Shown: positions 45,880 to 55,256 of the stretch, piece after piece
Position numbering within the stretch: the first letter of the stretch is position 1
How the letters are laid out: the number at the start of each line of letters is the position of its first letter
Source: Polyangiaceae bacterium
GTDB taxonomy: Bacteria; Myxococcota_A; Polyangia; Polyangiales; Polyangiaceae
Length of the DNA stretch: 64,000 bases
Direction: 5' to 3'
NCBI GenBank assembly: GCA_009781005.1
Contig: WQYX01000002.1
Coordinates: forward strand, 1-64,000
The notes under the pieces: model-generated
What the model saw: the letters and a program-made list of their open reading frames with translations, nothing else
Told to the model about the DNA's origin: nothing
The model's database searches: none
Program-made: the position numbers and the translations under genes

Positions 45880-47229
45880 ATGAACGAGCCACCCAGCGCG
45901 ATTGTCCAAGAAGCCAGCGCGGCCGAACGCGTGGTCGTCCTCAAAGTGCGCGCGCCCGGTCGAACATCGTGGGTCATCGTCGGCGTAGCCGGAACCACGG
46001 CGAGCACCGGGCTCCTGCCACCGGAAGCACGCAAAGAGCGCTGGGGTGGACGCTTGCCGCCTGGCTCTCGTCGTCAGCGCAGTCGCGAAGACGCGCTCGT
46101 CGGCGCACACGTCCTCGGCATTGGAAAAAACGAGATCCGCATCGACCAACGCGGTCAGATCCGCAGCGTGCGCGCATTGTCGGGCCGCATCGTCGTCACC
46201 GACGTGATGGACCCCGACGCGCCCCCGGCGTTCACGCTTCTCGATGAAGAGTCTCGCGCACGGCTCGAAGCCGCAGGGATCGCGCTCGTCGATGCCCTCG
46301 CAACCTCTGCGATCGACGTCGTTCGCAGCGAGATCACGCGATCGCTCGACAAGGCGCGCACGAAGATCTCGCGGCGAAGAGAGGCCGTCCGCGGTGACTT
46401 GCAGAAGATCGCCGAAGCGAACGACATCGCGTCGCGCGCGAGTTGGTTCATTGCGGAAGCGAAACGCGCATCGCGCGGTGCAAACAAACTCGTCGTCACG
46501 GACTGGTCGACAGGCGAGCCTTTGCCGATCGAAATCGCGCTCGATCCCGCGAAGAGCGCGAGCGAGCAAGTCGAGGCCATGTTCAAGCGGGCCAAGCGTC
46601 TCCGGCTCGGGGCCCAGATCGCGGAGAGCCGCCTCGCGCAAACCGAGGCGCAGCTCGCCGCCGTCACGGAAGCCATCGCGCACGTTGCCGAAGCGACCAG
46701 CCTGCCCGCGATGCGTGAAGCTGCGCATCAGGCGAAGAAGGCCGCACCGCGCGACGTTGCGCTGCCCGACGCACAAACCACCGAAGACGGCCGCACGCGC
46801 GCAGCGAAAAAACAGTCGACGTCGGGGCGGCGAACGCCTTACCGCACGTTCTTCGCGCGGAGTGGTCGCAAGCTCTTGGTCGGCAAGGGCGCGGCCGACA
46901 ACGACACGCTGACACTCAAGGTATCGCGCCCGCACGATCTCTGGCTCCACGCAAAGGACCGCGTAGGCGCTCACGTCATCGCGCCGCTCGACAAAGGGCA
47001 GACGTGCTCCTCCGAAGATCTCGTCGACGCCGCGCACCTCGCGGCACACTTCTCCGATGCGCGTGACGAGAAGAATGTGGATGTGCAGTACACGCATCGA
47101 AAATACGTCCGCAAACCGAAGGGCTCCGGCCCGGGCTTCGTCCTTGTCGATCGCGAGAAGGTGCTCGTGCTCCGCATCGATCCCGGCCTTCTCCGTGATC
47201 TGCTTTCGCGCGAGGACGAGACGCTATAA
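45880..47229 (+). CDS. NFACT-family protein (RqcH/fibronectin-binding-like), shortened N-terminus
   Basis: 449 residues from ATG 45880. The C-terminal NFACT-R domain is clear (RTPYRTFFARSGRKLLVGKGA, DLWLHAKDRVGAHVI, DVQYTHRKYVRKPKGSGPG). The middle (about 140-290) is a charged coiled coil. The N-terminal domain is shorter than in RqcH and the helix-hairpin-helix part is not recognisable. RqcH proteins tag stalled nascent chains on 50S subunits; whether this short form does so is open. It is divergent from the HPF-CSD gene and nine bases ahead of the GTPase gene. Confidence 0.82.
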   Translation: MNEPPSAIVQEASAAERVVVLKVRAPGRTSWVIVGVAGTTASTGLLPPEARKERWGGRLPPGSRRQRSREDALVGAHVLGIGKNEIRIDQRGQIRSVRALSGRIVVTDVMDPDAPPAFTLLDEESRARLEAAGIALVDALATSAIDVVRSEITRSLDKARTKISRRREAVRGDLQKIAEANDIASRASWFIAEAKRASRGANKLVVTDWSTGEPLPIEIALDPAKSASEQVEAMFKRAKRLRLGAQIAESRLAQTEAQLAAVTEAIAHVAEATSLPAMREAAHQAKKAAPRDVALPDAQTTEDGRTRAAKKQSTSGRRTPYRTFFARSGRKLLVGKGAADNDTLTLKVSRPHDLWLHAKDRVGAHVIAPLDKGQTCSSEDLVDAAHLAAHFSDARDEKNVDVQYTHRKYVRKPKGSGPGFVLVDREKVLVLRIDPGLLRDLLSREDETL

Positions 47230-47238
47230 GTCTCGGTC

Positions 47239-49764
47239 ATGCGTCTGGCAGAGACGATTGCTGCGTGGTTCGGGCGCGTCGAAGTCGTGCTCGCAGGCGT
47301 CGAAGGTCACTTGCGCGACGGCGAGGAGGCTCTCGCGCGCGGCGATGCGATGCGTGCGCGCAGAGATGCCAACGTGATCCTCGCGCGCGTGCCGCATTCG
47401 CCCGTCGGTCTCGCGCTCCTCGCCGACGCGTGCGAGGCCGGTCACCTCGACGCCGAGCTGGCGCAGACGCTCGAAGAGCTCGCCAGTCGCGTGGCTTCGC
47501 GCGCCGAAATCTGGGTGCGCCTCGGGCGCGCACGCGAGCGCGTCAAGAGCCCCATCGAAGAGACGCGCGATGCTTTTCTCCGTGCGCTCGCCGTAGCCGA
47601 AGCGGGCAGCGATGCGAGACGCGAGACGTTGCTCTGGCTCGCGGATCTGGATCTCTCGAACGGCGATGGATCACGCGCCGAGCTCTGGCTCGAACGACTC
47701 GCAGATCGCAACGATTCGCAAGTTGCGCTCCGGCGTGCCGAGGCCCGCCTTCTCGAGAACGATGCCGCCGGCGCGCGCGAAGCGCTCGATCACCAGGAGC
47801 TCGATCCCACCGACGGGCGCGCTGCCCTCCTACGCGGGCGTACGCTCCTCGCCACCGGCGATGAAGGCACATTTCCGCTTCTGCTCCGCGCCACCGTGCT
47901 CGACACACCGGGAGCGAGCGAAGCTTTGGCGTCGGCGCTCGCGCGAATGCCGACCGACGACAACATGCGCGCAAAGATCCGCACGATTGCCGAGGCACGC
48001 GGAGAGATGGATCTTGCGAGGTGGAAGGCAGCCTTCGCGCGCGCCGAAGGCCGGCGCGACGAAGCGCGCGCCGCGCTCGTTGCTGCGGTGCGCGCGGGTG
48101 ACGTCTCGGCCGCGCGCCCCCTGTTCGACACCGCTCTCGAAGACCAAGACCACGCATCGCTCGTCGTCGCACTCTCGGCGCTCGGTCACGAAGATGCTGC
48201 CGTGGACGATGCGCGCAAGCTTCCGTCGCCTGCTCGCCTGCGTGATCCCGGAGAGGCCGCGGAGATCCTCGATGCTCTTGCGACCGTGCACTCGGCGCGC
48301 GTCGAGCCGTGGGCGAGCGGCACGCGAAAAGTCGCCGTCGAGACCTGGATCCCGGCGTCCGGCGCGCCCAGTCGCTGGACCGAGCTGCTCACGCGGCTCG
48401 ATCGGCACGCGCGCGCACTGCATGCCATCGATGGCCTCGCGAAGATCGCCGAGCTCGCCGTCGAACGCTCTCGCCCCGTACGCCTCGCCATCGTCGGCGA
48501 GTTCAACGCAGGCAAGAGCACCTTCATCAACGCGGTCATGGGCGCCGACGTCGCGCCAACGGGCGTTCTGCCAACGACGGCAACACTCCATCACTTGCGC
48601 TACGCACCCAATCCGTTCGCGCGCATCAAGTTCCACGACGCCGGCGCGGACACCCGCGAGCGCATCGTGCCGTCGAGTGAGCTTCGCACCACGCTCAAAG
48701 CCATCGATACTGCCACGGTCGAGCGCGTCGAAATCTTGATGCCGATCGCGTCGCTCACGCGCGTCGAGATCCTCGACACTCCGGGCTTCAACGCACCCGA
48801 TCCAAAGCACACCGAAGCTGCGCGCTCCGCGTTCGAACAAGCCGACGCCCTCGTGTGGCTCTTCGACGCCGCGCAGCCGCTCAAACAAACCGAGCGCCTC
48901 ATCCTCGAAGAAGCCAAGGCGCAGAATCTCCCGGTGCAGATCCTCGTGAACAAGGCCGATCGACTGGGCCGCGACGATCTCGCACGCGTGATGCGCTCCG
49001 TCTCCGAGTCACTCGACGACGTCGGCCTGCGCTCTTGGTCGCCGCCCATCGCTCTCAGCGCGCGCCTCGCGCTCGCGGGCAAGCTCGGAGACGCAAACGC
49101 GCTTGCAGAAAGCGGGTGGGCCGCGGTGCAGACGCTGCTCGACGAACAGATCGTCGGACGCAGCGACGAACTCAAAGAGCGCGGGCAACGGCGTCGAGCC
49201 GCGCGCGTGACGCGCGAACTCAGGCATCGCGCACAGAACATCGCCGAGACGGAACGCAGCGCCATCGACGCGTCGAAGCGCCTCGCCCATGATCTCGCGC
49301 AGCGCGCAGGCGAGCTCGAACGGGAATCGGAACAAGTCGCGCAAAGGATCGCGGGCGCGATGGCCGCTGCCGCGAACGAATGGAAGAGCGATCTCGACGT
49401 GGTCGTGACCGGTCGCGATCGAGCGCAGGCCGAAAGCGATCCCATCCTCGTTCGCTACCAGGTCGAGCGCGCCGTCACGCGTATCGCGAAACCGCTCGCG
49501 AGCGTGCTCGCGTCCGTGGCGTGCAGAGGAGCTACGGAAGTGGCAGGTGCATCCGAGGTCGATCTCCTGCCGCTCAGCCGTGCGATCGTGAGAACCTTCG
49601 CGGCCGCGGGCGGACAGCCCGAAACCATCGGATCGCTCGGACGGAGCGCCGCTCTATCCCTGAGCGAGCATCTGCTCGATCTTGCAGCGGCACCTCCCGC
49701 AGAGGGCAGCGCAGAAGGCCGCGTCGCCGAACTCTCGGCCATTGAAGAAAGCCTCGAACGATGA
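47239..49764 (+). CDS. Dynamin-like GTPase with a TPR-type N-terminal half
   Basis: 841 residues. The first 380 are Ala/Arg/Leu-rich helices with TPR-like periodicity. The GTPase domain follows: G1 GEFNAGKST near residue 417, the G2 Thr in PTGVLPTTATLHHL, G3 DTPGF near 512 and G4 NKAD near 570. The remaining 250 residues are helical and coiled-coil-like, as in bacterial dynamin-like proteins that remodel membranes. There is no signal peptide. The stop overlaps the lptA ATG by four bases, which ties it to envelope transport genes. Confidence 0.82.
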   Translation: MRLAETIAAWFGRVEVVLAGVEGHLRDGEEALARGDAMRARRDANVILARVPHSPVGLALLADACEAGHLDAELAQTLEELASRVASRAEIWVRLGRARERVKSPIEETRDAFLRALAVAEAGSDARRETLLWLADLDLSNGDGSRAELWLERLADRNDSQVALRRAEARLLENDAAGAREALDHQELDPTDGRAALLRGRTLLATGDEGTFPLLLRATVLDTPGASEALASALARMPTDDNMRAKIRTIAEARGEMDLARWKAAFARAEGRRDEARAALVAAVRAGDVSAARPLFDTALEDQDHASLVVALSALGHEDAAVDDARKLPSPARLRDPGEAAEILDALATVHSARVEPWASGTRKVAVETWIPASGAPSRWTELLTRLDRHARALHAIDGLAKIAELAVERSRPVRLAIVGEFNAGKSTFINAVMGADVAPTGVLPTTATLHHLRYAPNPFARIKFHDAGADTRERIVPSSELRTTLKAIDTATVERVEILMPIASLTRVEILDTPGFNAPDPKHTEAARSAFEQADALVWLFDAAQPLKQTERLILEEAKAQNLPVQILVNKADRLGRDDLARVMRSVSESLDDVGLRSWSPPIALSARLALAGKLGDANALAESGWAAVQTLLDEQIVGRSDELKERGQRRRAARVTRELRHRAQNIAETERSAIDASKRLAHDLAQRAGELERESEQVAQRIAGAMAAAANEWKSDLDVVVTGRDRAQAESDPILVRYQVERAVTRIAKPLASVLASVACRGATEVAGASEVDLLPLSRAIVRTFAAAGGQPETIGSLGRSAALSLSEHLLDLAAAPPAEGSAEGRVAELSAIEESLER

Positions 49765-50237
49765 AACGGATGGCGCTTTTTACCCTTGCAGTCCTCGTTC
49801 TCTCATCGGCGTCGTTCGCCCCGCACGAAGCGGCCGCCGATCCGCTGCTCGACGTGGGCAAAGGCGACGTCAACGTGCAGGCCGAAAAACTCGAAGTCGA
49901 CGTCGCTGCGGGCAGCGCGGTCCTCACCGGGCAGGTGGTCCTGCAGAAGGGCGATCTTTCGGTGCATTGCCCGCGCGTCGAGTTGAAGTTCGACGCTTCT
50001 CCTCACCTCCATTGGGCAAAGGGCTCCGGCGGCGTGGTCGCGGACGTGCGCGGGGTGCACGGCGAAGCGCCGGAGGTCGAACTCGATCTGAAGAAGCAGG
50101 TGCTCGAGCTGCGCGGCGGCGTGAGACTCTCGCGAGGCCAAGGTTGGATTCAAGCCGACAAGGCCACCATCGAACTTGCCACGGCACGCGTGACGGCAAC
50201 GCAGGTGAAAGGCACGATCCCCGTCCCCAAGCCATGA
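49761..50237 (+). CDS. lptA: LptA/OstA-like periplasmic LPS transport protein
   Basis: 158 residues with a signal peptide (MKRMALFTLAVLVLSSASF, cleavage near AAA) and an OstA-type repeat domain: VQAEKLEVDVAAGSAVLTGQV, VELDLKKQVLELRGGV, WIQADKATIELATARVTA. In the Lpt pathway it bridges LPS across the periplasm (family knowledge). It overlaps the upstream GTPase and the downstream lptB by four bases each. Confidence 0.85.
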   Translation: MKRMALFTLAVLVLSSASFAPHEAAADPLLDVGKGDVNVQAEKLEVDVAAGSAVLTGQVVLQKGDLSVHCPRVELKFDASPHLHWAKGSGGVVADVRGVHGEAPEVELDLKKQVLELRGGVRLSRGQGWIQADKATIELATARVTATQVKGTIPVPKP

Positions 50238-50998
50238 GCACGGCGATCGAGGCGAACGAGCTGCGCGTCATGCTCGGCGATGAGACCGTCCTACGCGGCG
50301 TGACCGTGCGGGCGGAGGCCGGTGAAGTGCTCGGTGTTCTCGGTCCGTCGGGCGCAGGCAAGTCGACGTTGTTTCGTGCGATGGTCGGCGAGATCCCCGC
50401 CCAATCCGGAGAGATTCTTCTCTTCGGCGAGCCTGTGACGCGCTTGCCGTTGTGGGAGCGTGCGCGCCGCGGCGTCGCCTACCTTCCCCAGACACCGAGC
50501 GTGCTCTGGGATCTGTCCGTGCGCGACAATCTCCGGACGTATCGCCGGATCGTCTACAGGGGAAGTTGGTTCACTCGCAGAAGCGAGTCTTCGCACGACG
50601 AGGACCGGGCCATCGCGATCCTTGCCGAACGCGTAGCGCTTGCAGACAAGATGGACGTGAAAGCCGGCGAGCTGTCGGGCGGAGAGCGCCGGAGGCTCGA
50701 ACTCGCGCGGGCGCTCACACGTCCGCCAAAGGTGCTCGTCTGCGACGAGCCATTCGCCGGCATCGATCCGCAGCAAGCAAGCCGACTCGGCGACATGCTG
50801 CGATCGTTGGCAAAGGATAGCGGAGTCGCAGTCTTGCTCGCAGATCATCATGTCGCCGAGGCTCTCTCGGTCTGCACGCGCGCGCTGCTCCTGCTCGACG
50901 GCCAAATCGCGATGGAAGGCTCGCCAGACGCATTTCGACGGCACCCCATCGTCGTCGGCCGGTACCTCGGGAACTGGACCCGGCCGCCGCCAGAATGA
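50234..50998 (+). CDS. lptB: LptB-like ABC transporter ATPase
   Basis: 254 residues from ATG 50234. Walker A GPSGAGKST near residue 36, Q-loop YLPQTPSVLWDLSV, signature LSGGERRRLELARAL, Walker B VLVCDEPFAGIDP and H-loop ADHH are all present. Adjacency to lptA and rpoN matches the conserved lptA-lptB-rpoN order of proteobacteria. Compared with classical LptB there is an extra SWFTRRSESSHDEDR insertion near residue 110. The stop TGA is the first half of a 14-bp palindrome that begins the array at 50996. Confidence 0.88.
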   Translation: MSTAIEANELRVMLGDETVLRGVTVRAEAGEVLGVLGPSGAGKSTLFRAMVGEIPAQSGEILLFGEPVTRLPLWERARRGVAYLPQTPSVLWDLSVRDNLRTYRRIVYRGSWFTRRSESSHDEDRAIAILAERVALADKMDVKAGELSGGERRRLELARALTRPPKVLVCDEPFAGIDPQQASRLGDMLRSLAKDSGVAVLLADHHVAEALSVCTRALLLLDGQIAMEGSPDAFRRHPIVVGRYLGNWTRPPPE

Positions 50999-51219
50999 CC
51001 GATCGGTCAACAGGAAAGCCGCCAACCACCTCCAAATTGATCAAACGGTCATCGGGAAGGCGAGCAAGCACCTCCAAGTTGACCAAACGGTCAACCGGAA
51101 GGCCACGAGCCACCTCCCCAACGCTCTCGAGAGCATTTGGACGGCCACAAACCACCCTCGAATTGACCCAATGGTCATCCGGAAGGTTGTCGACGGCCTC
51201 CTTATTGACCCAATGGTCA
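50996..51219. promoter_or_regulatory. Six palindromes phased exactly 42 bp apart upstream of rpoN
   Basis: Fourteen-base sites start at 50996, 51038, 51080, 51122, 51164 and 51206. Five follow TGAYC-N4-GGTCA; the first is a perfect palindrome. The fourth has a different sequence but is still palindromic (GCTCTCGAGAGC) on the same centre. Intervening 28-base spacers are also related (CCGGAAGGC..CCACCTCC). A spacing of 42 bp is four helical turns, so all sites face one side of the DNA. Interpretation as an operator array is inferred; a 14-codon protein repeat on the other strand is the alternative. rpoN starts 105 bp downstream. Confidence 0.7.
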
Positions 51220-51324
51220 TGAGCGGCGCGCATCGCGCCGCGCGAGGCTAATTGTCCCGCTGGCATCCTTTTCGCTTCCGAGACCCGCCCACCGGTGTAA
51301 GCTTGTCTTGGCGGGACTTTACCG
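51220..51324. promoter_or_regulatory. rpoN leader region
   Basis: Short segment between the palindrome array and the rpoN start. It includes GGCGCGC/GCGCGCC-type symmetry near 51226-51246; the GCTTGTCTTGGCGGGAC sequence precedes the ATG. No promoter could be assigned with confidence. Confidence 0.3.
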
Positions 51325-52848
51325 ATGGAAATAAAGCAGCAGCTAAAGCTCTCCCAGCAGCTCGTGATGACGCCGCAGCTCCAGCAGGCGATTCGCTTGC
51401 TGCAGCTCTCCCGGCTCGAACTTATCGAAGAAATTCGTAAAGAATGCGACGCAAACCCGGTTTTGGCGGACGAGGAGTTCGAACCGCGCCCCCGGACGAA
51501 CACGGACTCCTCGGGGGCGGAGGTCATTGGAACGGCGCCGGAGCAGGGCGAAGCCAGGATGGAACGCCTCGACGAACGCAGGCGTACGGAAACGGGCAGC
51601 TCCGAGAAGACGGATACCAAACAAGTCAATGAGATTGATTGGGAGCAGTTTCTCGAAAATCGCACCCTTCAGCAGCCTCTGCCCGCCAGCCGCGGTGGCT
51701 TCGAGGAGCTGCCGCCCATCGAACAGAACCTTACGAAGGCGGCGTCGCTCGTCGATCATTTGCGATGGCAACTGCAAATGAGCGATTTCACGGAAGCCGA
51801 AAAGGGCTTTGCGGAGCTCGTGCTCGGCAACCTCGATGACAATGGTTTTCTCGATCTCAAAGGGGTCGAACGCCCAGACGGAACCCGCACGCCGGATTTG
51901 ACGATCGAAGAACTCGCCCACGAAGCTGGGCTCGATCCCGAGGACGCGCCGGAGGTCCTACGCATCATGCAAGAGTGGGATCCTGTGGGCGTTTGCTCAC
52001 GAGACCTGCGCGAGTGTCTGCTCGTGCAGGCCGAGGTTTTCGGCTCGCTCGATCTCGATGTGACCATCATCGATAAGCACCTACACAACCTCGAAAAACA
52101 CAACTACCAGGCCATCGCACGCGATCTGAAGGTACCGGTCGAAGAGGTTTACGAGTCGGTCAAGGAGATTCAGAAGCTCGAAAGCCGCCCGGCGCGTAAT
52201 TTCAGCGAGACGGACGACAAGCAAATTGCCATTACGCCGGACGTTTACGTCGTCAAAGATTCGGACAAGTGGGTCGTCACGGACAACGATCGCGGCGTAC
52301 AGCGCCTCTACATCAACGAGGCGCTCACCAAACAGCTCCTCAAAGATCCGAGTGCAAAGGAGTTCATCGGCGAAAAGCTTCGCAATGCGCAGTGGCTGAT
52401 CCGTGCGATCGAACAGCGGCGTAAGACGATCATCCGCGTCACCGAGTGCATCGTCGATAAGCAGCGGGAGTTTTTCGAGCGCGGTGTCGCCTTTCTCAAG
52501 CCTATGATCTTGCGCGACGTTGCAGAGGCCGTGGGCATGCACGAGTCAACCATCTCGCGCGTGACAACGAACAAGTACGTTCACACGCCGCAGGGGCTCT
52601 TCGAGCTTAAATACTTCTTTAACTCATCGATCCGCCGCGTCGCCGAGGAAGACATTGCGTCCGAGAGCGTCAAGCAGGCCATCAAAAAGATCATCGAAGG
52701 CGAGGACAAACAAAACCCGCTGAGTGATCAAGCCATTGTCGAGATTCTCGCCAAGCACGACGGCATCCAGATCGCCCGCCGCACAGTCGCAAAATATCGG
52801 GAAATGCTCGGGATTTTGGCCTCCAGCAAACGCAAGAAGCTGTTCTGA
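51325..52848 (+). CDS. rpoN: RNA polymerase sigma-54 factor
   Basis: 507 residues. Region I Gln/Leu-rich start (MEIKQQLKLSQQLVMTPQLQQAIRLLQ is the classic opening), an acidic region II (about 55-110), the core-binding domain, helix-turn-helix MHESTISRVTTNKYV near residue 410 and the RpoN box ARRTVAKYRE at 484-493. It directs enhancer-dependent transcription (family knowledge). It lies between lptB and the hpf-ptsN genes, as in many proteobacteria. Confidence 0.97.
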   Translation: MEIKQQLKLSQQLVMTPQLQQAIRLLQLSRLELIEEIRKECDANPVLADEEFEPRPRTNTDSSGAEVIGTAPEQGEARMERLDERRRTETGSSEKTDTKQVNEIDWEQFLENRTLQQPLPASRGGFEELPPIEQNLTKAASLVDHLRWQLQMSDFTEAEKGFAELVLGNLDDNGFLDLKGVERPDGTRTPDLTIEELAHEAGLDPEDAPEVLRIMQEWDPVGVCSRDLRECLLVQAEVFGSLDLDVTIIDKHLHNLEKHNYQAIARDLKVPVEEVYESVKEIQKLESRPARNFSETDDKQIAITPDVYVVKDSDKWVVTDNDRGVQRLYINEALTKQLLKDPSAKEFIGEKLRNAQWLIRAIEQRRKTIIRVTECIVDKQREFFERGVAFLKPMILRDVAEAVGMHESTISRVTTNKYVHTPQGLFELKYFFNSSIRRVAEEDIASESVKQAIKKIIEGEDKQNPLSDQAIVEILAKHDGIQIARRTVAKYREMLGILASSKRKKLF

Positions 52849-52849
52849 G

Positions 52850-52924
52850 GGCAGGCACGGGGGCCTGCCCCTACACCTGACCGATACCGCGTGCGTGTAG
52901 GGGCGGCCCCCCGTGGCCGCCCCG
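52850..52924. repeat. REPIN-like doublet 3
   Basis: GGGCAGGC..GCCTGCCCCTAC and, after 23 bases, GTAGGGGCGGCC..GGCCGCCCC: two REP-like hairpins in inverted orientation with GTAG heads facing inward. It starts one base after the rpoN stop and could also end transcription. Confidence 0.7.
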
Positions 52925-53236
52925 CATTCGGTGCGGCACCTCCTTCGGGCTAGCCATAAGATAGTGGCTCGCGCTACGCTGAGTGCAGGTGCCCCGATCG
53001 CGCGTCGTTTTGCCGAGGACATCCGCGAATGCCAACGTCGATGACGCTGGTGTTCGATTGGGGTGCTGTGGTGTGTTGCGCAGAAGGGAGGGCAGCGTGA
53101 CCGCACGCGCGGTCGCCGAGTTTTCTTCGACACGGCCCTTCTCGAAGGAAGAGAATCGGCGAAAAACGGTTTGGCTGAACGAGTTTCTCATCCAGAAGAA
53201 ACGAACGAGACGTGAACGACACCGAGGAGTCACGGA
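52925..53236. other. Region upstream of hpf
   Basis: About 310 bp. A GTG-initiated open frame (52983-53240, 85 codons) overlaps the hpf start but shows no family features. The hpf promoter must lie here or in rpoN; no sigma-54 -24/-12 element was convincing. Confidence 0.35.
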
Positions 53237-53572
53237 ATGAATATCTCCATCACCTTCCGACACATGGATGGTTCGGATGCCGTCAAGGCCTATGCAACGG
53301 AAAAGGTTGGCAAGCTTCAAAAGTTTTTGAGGCAGCCACTTCATGGGCAAGTGACGGTGAGCTGCCAAAAGACGCTGCATCTCGCTGAGATCGATATCCA
53401 CGCGGGCAGTCAGCATTTCCACGCGCGCGAAGAGTCGGAAGACATGTACGCCTCGATCGACAAGGTCATCGACAAGCTCGAACGTCAGATTCGCGGCGCT
53501 CACGGTGCGGCGAAGAAGAAAGGTGCTGATCGCGCGTCGGAACACCTTCTGCCGGACGAACCCGAGGAGTAG
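53237..53572 (+). CDS. hpf: Ribosome hibernation-promoting factor (HPF/YfiA family)
   Basis: 111 residues of the short S30AE type: MNISITFRHMDGSDAVKAYATEK start, HFHAREESEDMYASIDKVIDKLERQI helix. It binds the 30S decoding region in stationary phase (family knowledge). Standing between rpoN and ptsN it is the gene historically called sigma-54 modulation protein. The C-terminus is Lys/Glu-rich. Confidence 0.92.
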   Translation: MNISITFRHMDGSDAVKAYATEKVGKLQKFLRQPLHGQVTVSCQKTLHLAEIDIHAGSQHFHAREESEDMYASIDKVIDKLERQIRGAHGAAKKKGADRASEHLLPDEPEE

Positions 53573-53659
53573 GGTGCGCGTGCAAACCTGCTGCGCGCCG
53601 GTTTGCGCGCACACCCTAGTACCGGCGCTTTTGCCGTTGGCCCACGAGCATTCTTTACC

Positions 53660-54142
53660 ATGCGTCTCACGGACCTACTCTCGCCGGAGCGCGTCGATAT
53701 CAAGCGCAACACGGCAAACGATCCATTCGACAAAGAGCACGCGATCGGTCTTTTGGCGTTGATGCTCGGCGAGCACGACGGCGTCACGACGGCGGAGATC
53801 GAGCACATTTTGCTCGAGCGCGAAGCTCTACAATCTACAGGCATAGGCGAAGGCGTGGCGATCCCTCACGGAGCTCTGCCACAGCTTAACGAACAGGTGG
53901 CGGCTCTGCTCATCGTTCCCGATGGGGTCGAGTTTCAAGCCATCGACGATGCCCCGGTGTCGATTCTCTTCGGCGTCATCGGCCCAAAGCGCGCCACGGG
54001 CGAGCATCTGAAGACGCTCGCCCGGGTGTCTAGGCTCTTGCGCAGCAAGGATTTCCGCACACGCCTCGTCAACGCGGAGACTTCGCAAAAAGCCTTCGCG
54101 CTCATCGACGCGGAGGAAACGGAAAAGAAGGGGGGCCTGTGA
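53660..54142 (+). CDS. ptsN: PTS-Ntr IIA component
   Basis: 160 residues from ATG 53660. The IIA-Ntr active-site His70 lies in GEGVAIPHG. The domain runs from RLTDLLSPERV to the C-terminal helix. It receives phosphate from HPr in the nitrogen PTS and regulates potassium and stress functions in other bacteria (family knowledge). hprK begins 28 bp later. Confidence 0.93.
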   Translation: MRLTDLLSPERVDIKRNTANDPFDKEHAIGLLALMLGEHDGVTTAEIEHILLEREALQSTGIGEGVAIPHGALPQLNEQVAALLIVPDGVEFQAIDDAPVSILFGVIGPKRATGEHLKTLARVSRLLRSKDFRTRLVNAETSQKAFALIDAEETEKKGGL

Positions 54143-54170
54143 GAACGCGTTCTGGCGGCAGGACGCGATC

Positions 54171-55256
54171 ATGACGTCGGTATTTCCCGTTCCTCCATTG
54201 GCGGAGATCACGGTTGCCGATCTCGTGGCCGATCCGCGCTTCGGCGGGACACTGAAGCGGCTCGCGGGTGAAAGCGGTCTCGACCGCCCCATCCGTCATC
54301 CGCGCGTACAAAAAAACGGGCTCGCGCTCGCGGGCCACTACTACGGCGTCGTTCCTACGCGCGTGCAGGTGCTCGGCGAAACCGAGATTTCGTACCTCGA
54401 TTCGCTCGACGCCGACGCGCGAGGAAGAGCGGCACGGGGCCTGTTCTCACTCGGCTTGTCGTGCGTCGTGCTCACGCGCCGCGGCGATGCCCCGCGCGTC
54501 CTCCGAGAAGCCGCGGAAGCGACGGGCACACCGCTTTTTGCGAGTGGCGCGCGGTCGAGCCGCACGATCAACGAACTGCACGCGCTGCTCGACGAGAAGC
54601 TCGCGCCAACGACCACGTTGCACGGCGTGCTCGTCGACGTCTTCGGCATCGGGCTTCTCTTGCTCGGAAAAAGTGGCATCGGCAAGAGCGAGTGCGCCGT
54701 CGAACTCGTGCTCCGCGGGCATCGGCTCGTTGCCGACGATGTCGTCAAATGCGAGTGGCGACCGCCGGGAATGGTCTTTGGCGCAGCGGCCGACATCCTC
54801 CGCCATCACGTCGAGGTGCGCGGGCTGGGCGTGCTCAACATCCAAGACTTGTTCGGCGTAACGGCCGTGCGCGAACGCAAGCGCATCGACATGATTGTCC
54901 AGCTCGACGAGTGGAACGAGAAGACCGAGTACGACCGACTCGGCATCGACGATCGCTTTCTCGAAGTCCTGAGCACTCCCATCCGGCTCCTCACCGTCCC
55001 CGTGCGCCCGGGCCGAGACATGGGCACCATGCTCGAGATGGCTGCGCGCAACGAGCTATTACGGCGTGCGGGAAAGCACAGTGCACGCGCGTTGGTCGCA
55101 CGGCTCGAAGAAAATGCAGGCCTCGGGCGCAATGCTCGCGACGACACGGCGGACGATCTTCCGGAGAGCGTGGTGCGAGCGCCCACCCCTCCGCCTCCAC
55201 TGTCGTTCAACGAGAGCTCGGCCTGGATCCCTGCCCGCCCGAAGGACGACGAGTGA
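54171..55256 (+). CDS. hprK: HPr kinase/phosphorylase
   Basis: 361 residues. N-terminal regulatory domain 1-140 (starting near ITVADLVADPRFGG), Walker A GKSGIGKS at 166-173 and the HprK signature segment VRGLGVLNIQDLFG near residue 222. It phosphorylates and dephosphorylates HPr on Ser (family knowledge). The last 40 residues are a Pro-rich extension. The stop overlaps rapZ by one base (TGATG). Confidence 0.95.
   Translation: MTSVFPVPPLAEITVADLVADPRFGGTLKRLAGESGLDRPIRHPRVQKNGLALAGHYYGVVPTRVQVLGETEISYLDSLDADARGRAARGLFSLGLSCVVLTRRGDAPRVLREAAEATGTPLFASGARSSRTINELHALLDEKLAPTTTLHGVLVDVFGIGLLLLGKSGIGKSECAVELVLRGHRLVADDVVKCEWRPPGMVFGAAADILRHHVEVRGLGVLNIQDLFGVTAVRERKRIDMIVQLDEWNEKTEYDRLGIDDRFLEVLSTPIRLLTVPVRPGRDMGTMLEMAARNELLRRAGKHSARALVARLEENAGLGRNARDDTADDLPESVVRAPTPPPPLSFNESSAWIPARPKDDE

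Noticed and set aside
50715-51665. Minus-strand open frame with 14-residue VDRLVNLEV-like repeats across lptB, the array and rpoN
   Set aside because: It overlaps two certain genes on the other strand and has no start signal; long antisense frames are common in this GC-rich DNA. It remains an alternative reading only for 50996-51219.
52983-53240. 85-codon frame upstream of hpf
   Set aside because: Arg/Ser-rich, no family features, weak GTG start and overlap with hpf; probably spurious.
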